Shown here in pieces: positions 1 to 8,468 of a stretch of 64,000 bases of DNA. The notes under the pieces were generated by a model. The model was not told where the DNA came from. It did not search any database and saw nothing but the letters and a program-made list of their open reading frames with translations. Source of the DNA: Paracoccaceae bacterium (GTDB lineage: Bacteria; Pseudomonadota; Alphaproteobacteria; Rhodobacterales; Rhodobacteraceae); assembly GCA_028874915.1 (NCBI GenBank), contig JAPPHA010000081.1:1-64000 (forward strand). Direction: 5' to 3'. The position numbers and the translations under genes are program-made. Position 1 is the stretch's first letter, and every line of letters begins with the position of its first letter.

Positions 1-59
1 GAGACCGGGGTTTCAAAATGATTGGCCGCTTCGGCCCCCGGGGTCAGGACCTCTGAATT

Positions 60-1307
60 TCATAGCCGGGTCAGATGATGGTGGCGCTCACGATCGGCAG
101 GATCCTTGACCTCCGCAATCTGACCCTTTCGAGGGGTCTTTCGCGTTTCAGGCAGCGGGGGAAATTCCCTCGGAAGTCGCTTGGCCTTGTCATAGAATGG
201 AAGGGACAGGATCTCGCAGGGCGACTCCTCGCCATGGGGCGACCGTACGACGAGGTGTTGCCCGACCCAATCTCCCGTCGAGTCGAATCTGGCATAGCCG
301 ATGGCGGCGCCGAAATGTGGGGAGCGTGCACCTGTTGTCACATGCGCAACTTTTTTGCCGCCTGAATAAACGCGGTCACCGGCTGCGAGCGTCAAACGCG
401 GCGTGCTCAGGCCGAACAGCCGATTACCTCTGGGAGCCGCCAGAACCGCTTCCCTCCCGATGAACGTCTCATTCGTGCCGTCGACAAATCTGTCGAGGCC
501 AACATCCCAGGGAGACATGGTCACGTCAAAATCGCTGCCACTGTCGAGAATGCCGGCCTCAATGCGTCGGATGTTCATGGACCTCATCGCGCCGAAGACG
601 AGGCCGTGAGGTTCCCCGCACCGAAACAGATCCGACCAGAGGCGTGGGCAGTCCGTGGCAGGACCAGACGTGTAAATCTCGTAGCCAAGTTCCCCCGTCC
701 ATCCTGTGCGAGAGACAAGAATCTCTTGCCCGCCCAGAGTGAAAAACCCGCAGCCGAAGTAGGGCAGCGTGTGATCGATCGCTCCCTCCGACAGGTCCCG
801 CAGGATCGCAAGGGACCTTGGGCCCTGAAGTTGCAGAACGCGGGAACTCGGATCGGAAATCCTGACGGCATATTCATTCCTGTGCGCGAGAAGCCAGGCG
901 TCCAGTTCCCCGTCCGGCTGAACGAACCAGAACTTGTCCTCAGCCAGCCGGAGCACGATCCCGTCCATGAACAACCCACCATCGTTCGTGCACATCAAGG
1001 CGTAGCGGCCCCGACCGGTCGCGAGGTTCGCGAAGCGGCGCGTGCAGAGCCTTTCCAGGAATGGAACGGCATCCCGACCGCAGATTTCAACAGGTCTCTC
1101 CGGAACGTCGAACAAGGCGGCGTCGCGGCGGAGCGCCCAATATGCGATCGCCTCGTCTTCGCCGTTGTCGTGCAGGAACGTGCGGCCCACGGCAAATCTC
1201 AGAATTGAATCGGAGTTGGAATAACAGCCGTGAAAGGGCGAAAGCGAATGACTCCCCAGATAAACGGGAAATACACGTTTCTTGTGCGTGGATATGCAGT
1301 CACACAT
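60..1307 (-). CDS. GcvT-like aminomethyltransferase family protein
   Basis: A 415-residue protein of the glycine-cleavage T-protein / DmdA / sarcosine-dehydrogenase-C folate-binding family, which moves a one-carbon unit from a substituted amine or sulfonium compound to tetrahydrofolate. The family core is visible: LFDVPERPVEICGRDA early, LQGPRSLAILRDLS in the middle, and the diagnostic RTGWTGELGYEIY, followed by a C-terminal barrel-like part with FIGREAVLAAPRGNRLFGL. It is divergent from the MetE-C-like gene starting at 1791, so a linked one-carbon function is plausible. No other glycine-cleavage genes (gcvH, gcvP) are nearby, which argues against a housekeeping T-protein. The first about 40 residues are unlike the family and the start is unsure. 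The substrate (glycine, sarcosine, dimethylsulfoniopropionate or other) cannot be read from sequence. Confidence 0.8.
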   Translation of the reverse strand: MCDCISTHKKRVFPVYLGSHSLSPFHGCYSNSDSILRFAVGRTFLHDNGEDEAIAYWALRRDAALFDVPERPVEICGRDAVPFLERLCTRRFANLATGRGRYALMCTNDGGLFMDGIVLRLAEDKFWFVQPDGELDAWLLAHRNEYAVRISDPSSRVLQLQGPRSLAILRDLSEGAIDHTLPYFGCGFFTLGGQEILVSRTGWTGELGYEIYTSGPATDCPRLWSDLFRCGEPHGLVFGAMRSMNIRRIEAGILDSGSDFDVTMSPWDVGLDRFVDGTNETFIGREAVLAAPRGNRLFGLSTPRLTLAAGDRVYSGGKKVAHVTTGARSPHFGAAIGYARFDSTGDWVGQHLVVRSPHGEESPCEILSLPFYDKAKRLPREFPPLPETRKTPRKGQIAEVKDPADRERHHHLTRL

Positions 1308-1790
1308 GGCGACCCTCCCAACGCGACCGCGTTCAAGGCGTTGCAGGACGGGCCGTTATCGCTGGCACGTCTCATAGTTCTCGTGCTGCCAGACGTCGAG
1401 AGGCTCCCGCGGCAGCAGGGGTTGGCCAAGAATGGCATTGCCGAGCTTCTCACCCAACATCAGAGTCGGGCTATCCGCATTTCCGTTGGTGACCTTTGGC
1501 ATGATGGACGCTGGAGTCTCACCCCGATTGTCGCGCTGTACTCAGGCATGTATCGAAACAAGGAACCGCCTTGATGAGCTTTTGCACATTGAGTCCAAAT
1601 GCTATCGCTACCCGAAATGCCGGGGTCGGCATGTCGCGTTTTCCGGCGTTTGCCGTATTCTTGCAGCATTCGATGCCGGATCGGGCAGGACAGTCGTCGT
1701 ACCTGATGTCCCAATGATGTCATCCCGAAGCCCGGCAGAACACTGAAACGGGAAACGCCGGCAACCGGCACCATCACGGGAAGATCATCC
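1308..1790. other. Intergenic region between divergent methyltransferase genes
   Basis: About 480 bases between the GcvT-like gene (-) and the MetE-C-like gene (+). It must carry both promoters. Short ORFs run through it on both strands but none shows protein-like composition or a recognisable motif. I looked for a SAM, cobalamin or glycine riboswitch core and could not identify one by eye. Confidence 0.4.
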
Positions 1791-2846
1791 ATGGGACTTC
1801 TTACCACCTGCATTGGCGCATATCCCAAACCAGGCTACGTGCCGATGCGCGACTGGTTCCAGATTGACCACGGGCTCACCGACGCGTCCGGCGACATTAC
1901 GCGCCGCGCCAACACAACCAGGGCGGATGCCGAAGCCGAAGCGCTCTACCGCAAGGCCACCACGGAGGCCGTCGCCGATCAGGTGGCTTGCGGCATCGAC
2001 ATCCCGACGGACGGCGAGCAACGGCGCGAGAACTACATCCACTACCACTGCCGCCAACTGACGGGTTTTGACTTCAAGAATTTGACTGAGCTGAGCGTGC
2101 GTGACGGGGCTTATCGGGCCGAATTGCCCACCATACGGGACAAGATCGAACCGCGCGGTGAGCATTTTCTCGACCGGGACTTTCAGGTCGCGCAGGCTGG
2201 CACGGACCGGCCGATAAAAATCACCGTCCCGGGACCCACAACTATCATGGATACCTGTGCCAACACCTACTACGACGATCCGAAAACACTCGCTATCGAT
2301 CTGGCAGAGGCGCTGAATTTCGAGATCCGTGCACTGGCCGCCGCCGGGTGCAAGAACATTCAGATCGACGAACCACTGTTTGCGCGCAACGTGGATCGGG
2401 CGTTGGAATTCGGAATTGAGTGCGTTGACCGTTGTTTCGACGGTGTGCCGGAAGATGTGAACCGGGTCATGCACATGTGTTGCGGATATCCGGATCACCT
2501 GGATGACGAGGAATATCACAAGGCCGATCCCATGGCCTATTTCCGGTTGGCGAGAGCCGTCGACCGGTCGTCTGTCCACCAGGTTTCCATCGAGGACGCT
2601 CACCGCAACAACCGTCTCGCCCTGCTTGAGGAATTCCGCGAATCGACCGTTATTCTCGGTACGGTCGCTATCGCCCGAAGCAGGATCGAACAGGAAACGG
2701 AAATCGCTGCGCGCCTGTCTTCAGCGCTCCGCCGCATTGACAGGAGCCGCCTGATGGTCGCACCCGATTGCGGCCTGGCCATGCTTGGGCGGGACCTGGC
2801 AATTGCCAAGCTGAAAGCTATGTGCGCTGCCGCGAAGAGTGTGTAG
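1791..2846 (+). CDS. Cobalamin-independent methionine synthase (MetE C-terminal) family protein
   Basis: A 351-residue stand-alone version of the MetE catalytic barrel, which uses zinc to activate a thiol and moves a methyl group from a folate. It begins MGLLTTCIGAYPKPGYVP, typical of the short MetE-C/MetE-like group, and starts directly at the barrel, without the N-terminal half of the full enzyme. Candidate zinc ligands are in VMHMCCGYPD (His and Cys) and APDCGLAML (Cys), where full-length MetE has its His-x-Cys and late Cys. The start is supported by an upstream GGGAAG. It is divergent from the GcvT-like gene. Many stand-alone proteins of this group do not make methionine but act in demethylation or methyl transfer from unusual donors, so calling it metE would be unsafe. 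Confidence 0.8.
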   Translation: MGLLTTCIGAYPKPGYVPMRDWFQIDHGLTDASGDITRRANTTRADAEAEALYRKATTEAVADQVACGIDIPTDGEQRRENYIHYHCRQLTGFDFKNLTELSVRDGAYRAELPTIRDKIEPRGEHFLDRDFQVAQAGTDRPIKITVPGPTTIMDTCANTYYDDPKTLAIDLAEALNFEIRALAAAGCKNIQIDEPLFARNVDRALEFGIECVDRCFDGVPEDVNRVMHMCCGYPDHLDDEEYHKADPMAYFRLARAVDRSSVHQVSIEDAHRNNRLALLEEFRESTVILGTVAIARSRIEQETEIAARLSSALRRIDRSRLMVAPDCGLAMLGRDLAIAKLKAMCAAAKSV

Positions 2847-3394
2847 CGCTTCTTGATTCGCCCCGAAGCGATGCGTGAACGGGCGCACTTGGTGTCGCCG
2901 GGAGCGCAGATCGAATCCCTTGGCAGTACTGGATTCCTTCGCTGGGTGCCAAGCCAGGCGAGGAACTCGCACGGTAATTCTCCGTTTCCCGAGAATGGCT
3001 TGAGCAACATGTCGGGAATCTCGTCGACAGTGAACAAAATCGAGACACCGGTATTGCGCGCACGGGTGAAAACCGTACCGCCATGCTGTCGTCAGTTCAT
3101 GGGCTGGTCTGGATCGCTCTTACGTAACGCAAGCTTGAAGCCACCGACACGGATCTCCTGGACATTTCCCGGAACACAACCGACAAGTTCCCGACCTACG
3201 AAATGTCAATTGCGCACGAAATCCGGATGCGATTCGTGGATTCGCCTGTTTCGCAGCGGGCTCTGATTCCAAATGTGAATCATTGAAAACCAGCTATTTC
3301 TCGGGTCTTTCGTGACAATGTTCGTGGCGCCCGGACCGCATTGGCATGATAGTTGCCCCCGTATCAGTTGCCAAGCGTGACCGGATCCCCGACT
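2847..3394. other. Low-coding gap with a possible gene fragment
   Basis: About 550 bases after the MetE-like gene and before the end of fic. A weak 6-bp hairpin (CGCTTC/GAAGCG) follows the MetE-like stop codon. On the plus strand a 53-codon open stretch at 3128-3286 has no start codon but a protein-like composition (contains FPTYEMSIAHEIRMRFVD) and could be the tail of a decayed gene. I cannot name its family. Nothing else is recognisable. Confidence 0.3.
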
Positions 3395-4558
3395 TCAATC
3401 GGATTCGGTTCCGTCGGTGAGGATCGAGAGGTATCGGTCGTAGGCGAACACCCTGTTGTGCGATCTTCCCGTAAGTTCGCGCACGATTCCGTACTCGACG
3501 AAGGACTGCATCGCGGACGCCACGGTCGGGAAAGAGAGCCCGGTGGAAGCACTCGCTCGGGACAACGAAAGAATCGGCCGCGCCTTCAGGGCCTCATGAA
3601 CGCGAAGGGCCGAATTGGCGCGGCGACCGGCCTTCTGTGCAATAGTCGTCCGGTCCGACGCGAACATGGAAACCAGGTCGCGGGAGGTCGTGACTGCGCC
3701 TTCGGCCGTGGATCGCACTCCTTCGAGAAAGAAGGCAAGCCATTCCTCCCAGTCGCCCGTCCTGCGAACGCGATTCAAGAGGTCGTAGTAGTCAGTCCGG
3801 TACCGTTTGAAGTACAGGCTCAGGTAGAGAAGGGGCTGCCGCAGAACGCCCGCTTCACAAAGCAAGATGGTGATCAGTAGCCGTCCTACACGTCCGTTGC
3901 CGTCCAGGAATGGATGGATGGTCTCGAATTGGACATGGGCCAATCCGGCTCGAATGAGGAAAGGCATTCCGTCATCGGCATGGTAGAAGCGTTCGAGTGC
4001 CGCCATGCAATCCGGCACCGCGGTATGGGGTGGCGGCACAAAGTGGGCGTTACCGGGTCGAGTGCCGCCGATCCAGTTCTGGGTGCGACGGAATTCGCCT
4101 GGAGCCTTTCCGCTTCCTCGACCGCGAGATAACAGCTCGGCGTGAATCTCGCGGATCAGTCGATTGCAGAGCGGAAAGTCCTCGCCGAGCCGGTGCAGAC
4201 CATGGCCGAGAGCGGCCACGTAGTTCGAGACCTCGACAACATCCTCGAACGGAACGCCGGGCCTTTCGTCGAGTTCGAACCGTAGGAGGTCCGTCAGTGT
4301 AGACTGCGTTCCCTCAATCTGGGAAGAGAGCACGGCCTCCTTTCGCACGTAGGTATATAAGAAGATCGCCGGATCCGGCAAAAGCGTTGAGATGGCATCG
4401 AGCCGACCGACAGCGAGCGTCGCTGCTTCGAGCAACCCTTGAAGGGAGCCGTCCAGTGCGAGAGGGGGATCCGGGGGCAACGGGAATGGCACAAAGGCGT
4501 GGACCTGTTCACTGCCCGCGCTGGCTCTTTCGTACCTGCCGATTTCGCCACGATGCAT
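3395..4558 (-). CDS. Fic family protein (class II, predicted AMP-transferase)
   Basis: A 387-residue Fic-domain protein. Fic enzymes usually transfer AMP from ATP to a hydroxyl of a target protein. The active-site motif HPFLDGNGR is intact at residues 215-223. The N-terminal region carries the self-inhibiting motif (S/T)xxxE(G/N) at residues 78-83 (SSQIEG), which makes it class II, where the inhibitory helix is in the same chain before the Fic core. The C-terminal 90 residues look like a winged-helix domain (LSRASASTGLSFPTVASAM), as in many chromosomal Fic proteins whose N-terminal domain also reads Fic_N-like. It stands alone; no Doc/Phd or antitoxin ORF is adjacent. An AT-only palindrome lies 46-72 bases upstream of its start and may be its operator. 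The target protein is unknown. Confidence 0.9.
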   Translation of the reverse strand: MHRGEIGRYERASAGSEQVHAFVPFPLPPDPPLALDGSLQGLLEAATLAVGRLDAISTLLPDPAIFLYTYVRKEAVLSSQIEGTQSTLTDLLRFELDERPGVPFEDVVEVSNYVAALGHGLHRLGEDFPLCNRLIREIHAELLSRGRGSGKAPGEFRRTQNWIGGTRPGNAHFVPPPHTAVPDCMAALERFYHADDGMPFLIRAGLAHVQFETIHPFLDGNGRVGRLLITILLCEAGVLRQPLLYLSLYFKRYRTDYYDLLNRVRRTGDWEEWLAFFLEGVRSTAEGAVTTSRDLVSMFASDRTTIAQKAGRRANSALRVHEALKARPILSLSRASASTGLSFPTVASAMQSFVEYGIVRELTGRSHNRVFAYDRYLSILTDGTESD

Positions 4559-4603
4559 TTCGGTTCAGGCCTCGTTCAAGTTTCTTTAATGATGACAAGT
4601 CGC

Positions 4604-4630
4604 ATTAAAATTTTTCGATAAAATTTTAAT
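4604..4630. promoter_or_regulatory. Perfect AT-only inverted repeat upstream of fic
   Basis: ATTAAAATTTT at 4604-4614 and AAAATTTTAAT at 4620-4630 are exact reverse complements separated by TCGAT. In DNA this GC-rich an 11-5-11 perfect palindrome is unlikely by chance. Its place just upstream of the fic start fits an operator, possibly read by the winged-helix end of Fic itself; that is inference. It could instead be an AT-rich upstream promoter element. Confidence 0.5.
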
Positions 4631-5113
4631 ATTTCAACACGAATGGTTGAACAAGCCAAGAACTTTCCCTTCGTTTCGGCAATTCACTCCGTGGCGACAT
4701 CCTGACAGGACTCGGCTTACCCAAGGTTTGAAACAGGATCTCGGATCGGAACTTCCGAAAGGTTCGCCAAGACGATCCGTCTTCTTCCAGCGCCGGTCTC
4801 CATTACGCAGGACGACGGTCGCTCCGGTTGACTCCGCAGCCACAAGGGCCGCGCAGACGTCGGAAGCCCGACACTGAATCACGCGGGCATTCGGCGAATG
4901 ATTCCGTTCAATTCAGCGACGGGTTTCCGGGAATGTGGGCACGAACACAGGGGTCGGCCGTCCGTCACGGCGACTCTCGCGATCCGGACTGACATTGCGC
5001 TCGCCGTCAGGGTTTGCGTTACTGGCCCGGAATCGACCTTGAAATGCCCGGAGGCCAATTCTATATGGGGGACCGCTTTTCGGTCTCCAGGTCGCGAGAG
5101 ACGGAAAGACTGA
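4631..5113. other. Non-coding stretch before tRNA-Arg
   Basis: About 480 bases with only short overlapping ORFs on both strands and no recognisable protein. The promoter of the tRNA must lie at its right end. I see no repeat or integrase relic next to the tRNA. Confidence 0.3.
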
Positions 5114-5190
5114 GGACCCGTAGCTCAGCTGGATAGAGCATTTGACTACGAATCAAAAGGTCGGGCGTTCGAATCGCTCCGGGTCCTCCA
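5114..5190 (+). tRNA. tRNA-Arg (anticodon ACG)
   Basis: A complete cloverleaf can be drawn. The acceptor stem is GGACCCG/CGGGTCC, the D stem GCTC/GAGC, the anticodon stem TTTGA/TCAAA with loop CTACGAA giving anticodon ACG, and the T arm has GGGCG-TTCGAAT-CGCTC. The CCA end is encoded at 5188-5190. ACG, read as ICG after deamination, decodes CGU, CGC and CGA. The discriminator base at 5187 reads T, where A or G would be expected for arginine. Confidence 0.95.
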
Positions 5191-5458
5191 CTACCCTCAT
5201 CAAATCCTGATTCCGAAGGCCGTGGTCGTGGGGATGTCGCCGACGTCCTCGTGACCCAACCGAGCGGGCTTTGGGCGCACACCCATCCGTGGCGAAAGAG
5301 ACGACGCCGCAAACCGGCCAGCGGCCCCGGAAATGATTCGGATACGTCGCTCGACGCCTGTATGGTCAGCAGATCGTCTGCCCGGCGGGCGAAGCAGCAG
5401 GGCTGTTACCAGAGCAGGGCCGTTGCTGGTTGGGCGGCCAGGCCATCGCCGACACGGA

Positions 5459-6706
5459 TTACTCTTCGTCAAACGTCTCGCCGAGAATCTTCGCGACGGT
5501 GAAGACATCCTTGTCGCCACGACCGCACATGTTCATCACCAGAAGGTGGTCGGGCGGCAGGCCTCCCGCAATCCGGGACACATGGGCGAGTGCATGTGAT
5601 GGTTCAAGGGCCGGAATGATGCCTTCGGTGCGGCAGCAAAGCTGAAACGCGTCCAGCGCCTCGTCGTCGGTCACCGAGACATACTCGACCCGACCGCTGT
5701 CACGAAGCCAGGCGTGCTCGGGGCCGATCCCGGGATAATCGAGCCCAGCGGAGATGGAATAGCCGTCCCGGATCTGGCCGTAGGGATCCTGCAGCAGATA
5801 GGTCCGGTTGCCGTGCAAAACGCCCGGCCGGCCACCGGTCAGCGAAGCGCAGTGCTCCATACGGTCGTCAACACCCTTGCCGCCCGCCTCCACCCCGATG
5901 ATCCGCACTGACGGCTCGTCGAGAAACGGGTGAAACAACCCCATGGCATTGGACCCGCCGCCGATGCAGGCCACCAGCGTATCCGGCAACCGTCCCTCGA
6001 GCTGCTGCATCTGCCGACGAGTCTCCTCGCCAATCACCGATTGGAAGTCCCGGACCATTGCCGGGTAGGGATGCGGTCCGGCGACCGTGCCGATGCAATA
6101 GAAGGTGGACTCGACATAGGTCACCCAGTCCCGGAGAGCCTCGTTCATCGCGTCCTTGAGCGTTCCCCTCCCCGCCGTGACCGGTACGACCTCGGCGCCG
6201 AGAAGTTTCATGCGAAAGACGTTGGGCGCCTGACGTTCAACGTCATGGGAGCCCATGTAGACGACACATTGCAGGCCGAAACGGGCGCAGGCTGTGGCCG
6301 TGGCCACGCCATGCTGCCCAGCCCCGGTCTCGGCAATGATCCGCGACTTGCCCATGCGCCGCGCCAACAGCACCTGGCCCATCACGTTATTGATCTTGTG
6401 GGCGCCGGTGTGATTGAGCTCGTCGCGCTTCAGATAGATTCGCGCCCCGCCGAAATGCCCGGTGAGCCGTTCGGCAAAATAGAGCGGTGACGGCCGGCCA
6501 ATATAGTGTCGGCGAAATTCCTCCATTTCCGCCTGGAACTCCGGATCGGTCTGCGCTTTCGCGTATTCCGCCTCCAGATCCAGAATGAGCGGCATCAGCG
6601 TCTCGGACACGAACCGCCCCCCGTAGATACCGAAACGGCCGCGCTCATCCGGACCGCCCCGATAGGTATTCAGGCCGTCGGCCGCCATGGTCATGCCCTC
6701 GTTCAT
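5459..6706 (-). CDS. trpB: Tryptophan synthase beta chain
   Basis: TrpB (415 residues from this start) joins indole and serine to make tryptophan, using pyridoxal phosphate. The PLP lysine sits in [18 protein letters not shown] and the phosphate-binding loop is [10 protein letters not shown]. The protein ends [21 protein letters not shown]... in family style. The frame stays open upstream to 6868, but the first 54 codons there are unlike TrpB; the ATG at 6706 is preferred, with AGGAG upstream and the normal N-terminus ([16 protein letters not shown]) soon after. It is the last gene of the minus-strand run; trpF lies 91 bases upstream. The usual partner trpA does not follow: only 268 bases and a tRNA come next. 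Confidence 0.97.
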   Translation of the reverse strand: MNEGMTMAADGLNTYRGGPDERGRFGIYGGRFVSETLMPLILDLEAEYAKAQTDPEFQAEMEEFRRHYIGRPSPLYFAERLTGHFGGARIYLKRDELNHTGAHKINNVMGQVLLARRMGKSRIIAETGAGQHGVATATACARFGLQCVVYMGSHDVERQAPNVFRMKLLGAEVVPVTAGRGTLKDAMNEALRDWVTYVESTFYCIGTVAGPHPYPAMVRDFQSVIGEETRRQMQQLEGRLPDTLVACIGGGSNAMGLFHPFLDEPSVRIIGVEAGGKGVDDRMEHCASLTGGRPGVLHGNRTYLLQDPYGQIRDGYSISAGLDYPGIGPEHAWLRDSGRVEYVSVTDDEALDAFQLCCRTEGIIPALEPSHALAHVSRIAGGLPPDHLLVMNMCGRGDKDVFTVAKILGETFDEE

Positions 6707-6797
6707 CGTCTTGTACGACTCCTGTCCACTCGTCTTTTCAGCTCGCCGGACGGCCCTTCCTTTCGGGCCCGCGACTCCGGCCACCGTTCGCCGCCCT

Positions 6798-7487
6798 TCA
6801 GTGCCGCACCGCAGCCGTCTCCCCGGCATCGCCATCATCGCCGGACACCTGGGCAAGGCGACCGGCAACCCGCAGGAACGCCGCGATCTTGCGCCCGTCC
6901 TTGACGCCCGGAGCCGATTCCACGCCTGTTGACACGTCGAATTGCCGTGCCCGGCTTTGCCGGGCCGCCTCTTCGAGATTCTCGGGTGTCAGACCGCCAG
7001 CCAGCATCCACGGCATCCGCCACCGACAGGCCGCCAGCACACTCCAGTCGAAAGGAATGCCGCCGCCGCCCGGTCGGCTTGATCCCGGCGCGGGCCGGGC
7101 ATCGCAGAGCAGCTGATCCGCAACCCCGGGCCAGAGGTCGAGGCGGGCTATGTCCCCGGGTTCGGCGATTCCGACGGCCTTCATCACCGGCAGGCCGAAA
7201 CGGTTTCGGACCTCCGTGACGCGGTCCGGCGTTTCATCGCCATGCAACTGGATCATGTCGACGCGAACCCGGTCAAGAACATGGGCAAGGTAAGCATCAT
7301 CGGGATCGACGAACAGGGCTGTTCGGCAGACGCCCTCCGGTACCCGGGCTGACAGCGCCCGCGCACGATCAACGGGGACATTTCGGGGCGATCGCGCGAA
7401 GAAGACGAAACCAACGTAGTCGGCACCCCCGGAGACGCTGGCCTCCAGAGACGCCGCATCCGACAGGCCACAGATCTTGACCTTCAT
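6798..7487 (-). CDS. trpF: Phosphoribosylanthranilate isomerase
   Basis: TrpF catalyses the Amadori rearrangement of phosphoribosylanthranilate to CdRP, third step of tryptophan synthesis, as a TIM barrel. The N-terminal catalytic-cysteine motif KVKICGL is present, followed by [25 protein letters not shown] and the phosphate-binding end with [11 protein letters not shown] and FDVSTGVES. At 229 residues it is slightly longer than usual because of a C-terminal tail. Its start overlaps the end of the LapA-like gene by 4 bases, so the two are translationally coupled. The order ihfB-lapA-trpF-trpB is a known alphaproteobacterial arrangement. Confidence 0.96.
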   Translation of the reverse strand: MKVKICGLSDAASLEASVSGGADYVGFVFFARSPRNVPVDRARALSARVPEGVCRTALFVDPDDAYLAHVLDRVRVDMIQLHGDETPDRVTEVRNRFGLPVMKAVGIAEPGDIARLDLWPGVADQLLCDARPAPGSSRPGGGGIPFDWSVLAACRWRMPWMLAGGLTPENLEEAARQSRARQFDVSTGVESAPGVKDGRKIAAFLRVAGRLAQVSGDDGDAGETAAVRH

Positions 7488-7840
7488 CGGGAAGCCCGGT
7501 CGAGGAGCGCCAGCACCTCATCGCCTTCCGCCCCGGCCTGCTCCCGGAGTGTTTCCACTTCCCGCTGCAGGCGCCGAACCTCGCGGCCGCGTTCGCCCGA
7601 AAGACGCCGCGAGCCATGGCCGCGAAAGTACTCCCTGAGGGCGCCAACCATCAGACCCACGAGGACGGCACCGAACACGATCACGAACTGCGGGAGACGG
7701 AGAACGCCGGACAGGCCGAAGGCCTCCCCGAAGGCCTCCGGAATCAGCCGGAAGGTGACGATCTCCCGATTCATCAGGCAGAGCGCGACAAGAACCGCCG
7801 CGACGGCAAACAGGATCATCATGCGAACGAACCGAATCAT
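7484..7840 (-). CDS. lapA: LapA/DUF1049 family inner-membrane protein
   Basis: A 118-residue protein with two hydrophobic segments (about residues 5-24 and 49-70) followed by a charged, coiled-coil-like tail (GREVRRLQREVETLREQ). That is the layout of lipopolysaccharide-assembly protein A (YciS/DUF1049). In enterobacteria LapA works with LapB to control LpxC turnover; no lapB is seen here, so the symbol is by family and position only. It lies between ihfB and trpF, as in many alphaproteobacteria, and overlaps trpF by 4 bases. Confidence 0.75.
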   Translation of the reverse strand: MIRFVRMMILFAVAAVLVALCLMNREIVTFRLIPEAFGEAFGLSGVLRLPQFVIVFGAVLVGLMVGALREYFRGHGSRRLSGERGREVRRLQREVETLREQAGAEGDEVLALLDRASR

Positions 7841-7870
7841 TCCCGGCCGCTCCTGGCCGTTCTGGCGATC

Positions 7871-8152
7871 CTATCCCCGGCCGTTGAGACGGTCGCGAAG
7901 CCGCTTTCCGGGAACGAAAACAGGGACATGCTTGGAATCCACCCTGACCTTTTCTCCCGTTCTCGGATTGTGCGCGTTGCGCTCGCCCCGACGCCGGACG
8001 GAAAACGACCCGAATCCTCGCAGTTCGACCCGGTTACCCGCCTCGAGCGCCCCGGCAATTTCGCCGAAAACCGTGCGGACGACCGTTTCCGCCATTTCGA
8101 TCGTCAGATCGTGATCACTGGCGATCCTGGCGATCAGTTCTGAACGCACCAT
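7871..8152 (-). CDS. ihfB: Integration host factor beta subunit
   Basis: A 93-residue HU/IHF-family DNA-bending protein. It carries the family signature RVELRGFGSFSVRRRGERNA and the DNA-intercalating arm HNPRTGEKVRV. The wording RGFGSF with NPRTGE fits IHF-beta more than HU, and the position right after rpsA is the usual site of ihfB. The frame is open upstream to 8578, but that part is unlike the family; the ATG at 8152 gives the normal start MVRSELIARIA, with AAGGGTGG upstream. Confidence 0.93.
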   Translation of the reverse strand: MVRSELIARIASDHDLTIEMAETVVRTVFGEIAGALEAGNRVELRGFGSFSVRRRGERNAHNPRTGEKVRVDSKHVPVFVPGKRLRDRLNGRG

Positions 8153-8468
8153 GGCACAATCCACCCTTTTCTTGACACCGACCGGTACCGGAACAGCCGG
8201 AATATACAGGTTTCCGGCGTCGGGAAAAGCCGGTTGATGACCACGGAAGCCTACCGGTAGCCAGGCGGTCTCGTCCCGTCCAATGCCCCATCGCATCCTC
8301 GTCGACCCGGGCTTCGACCCGGTAGGGCGGTGTTCACGCGCACGGGAACTGGAAAGACGGCTGAACGGGGAATCCGCGGAGACCGCAGCAGCCCGCCAGC
8401 GGCGACCGTGCCCGAATTGTAGTGGAAGTGGAAGGCGAAGGGTCCTGACGGGACGACGTCGGCAGCGG
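8153..8468. other. rpsA-ihfB intergenic region with inverted repeat
   Basis: About 315 bases. A perfect 7-bp inverted repeat, GCCGGAA (8196-8202) and TTCCGGC (8212-8218) with a 9-base spacer, sits 44 bases upstream of the ihfB start. It has no T-run on either side, so it is more likely regulatory or a processing hairpin than a terminator. The rest shows nothing recognisable. Confidence 0.35.

Noticed and set aside
5061-5312. 83-residue minus-strand ORF containing PGAIRTPDLLIRSQMLYPAE
   Set aside because: This is the well-known false protein from the antisense strand of a tRNA gene; it covers tRNA-Arg.
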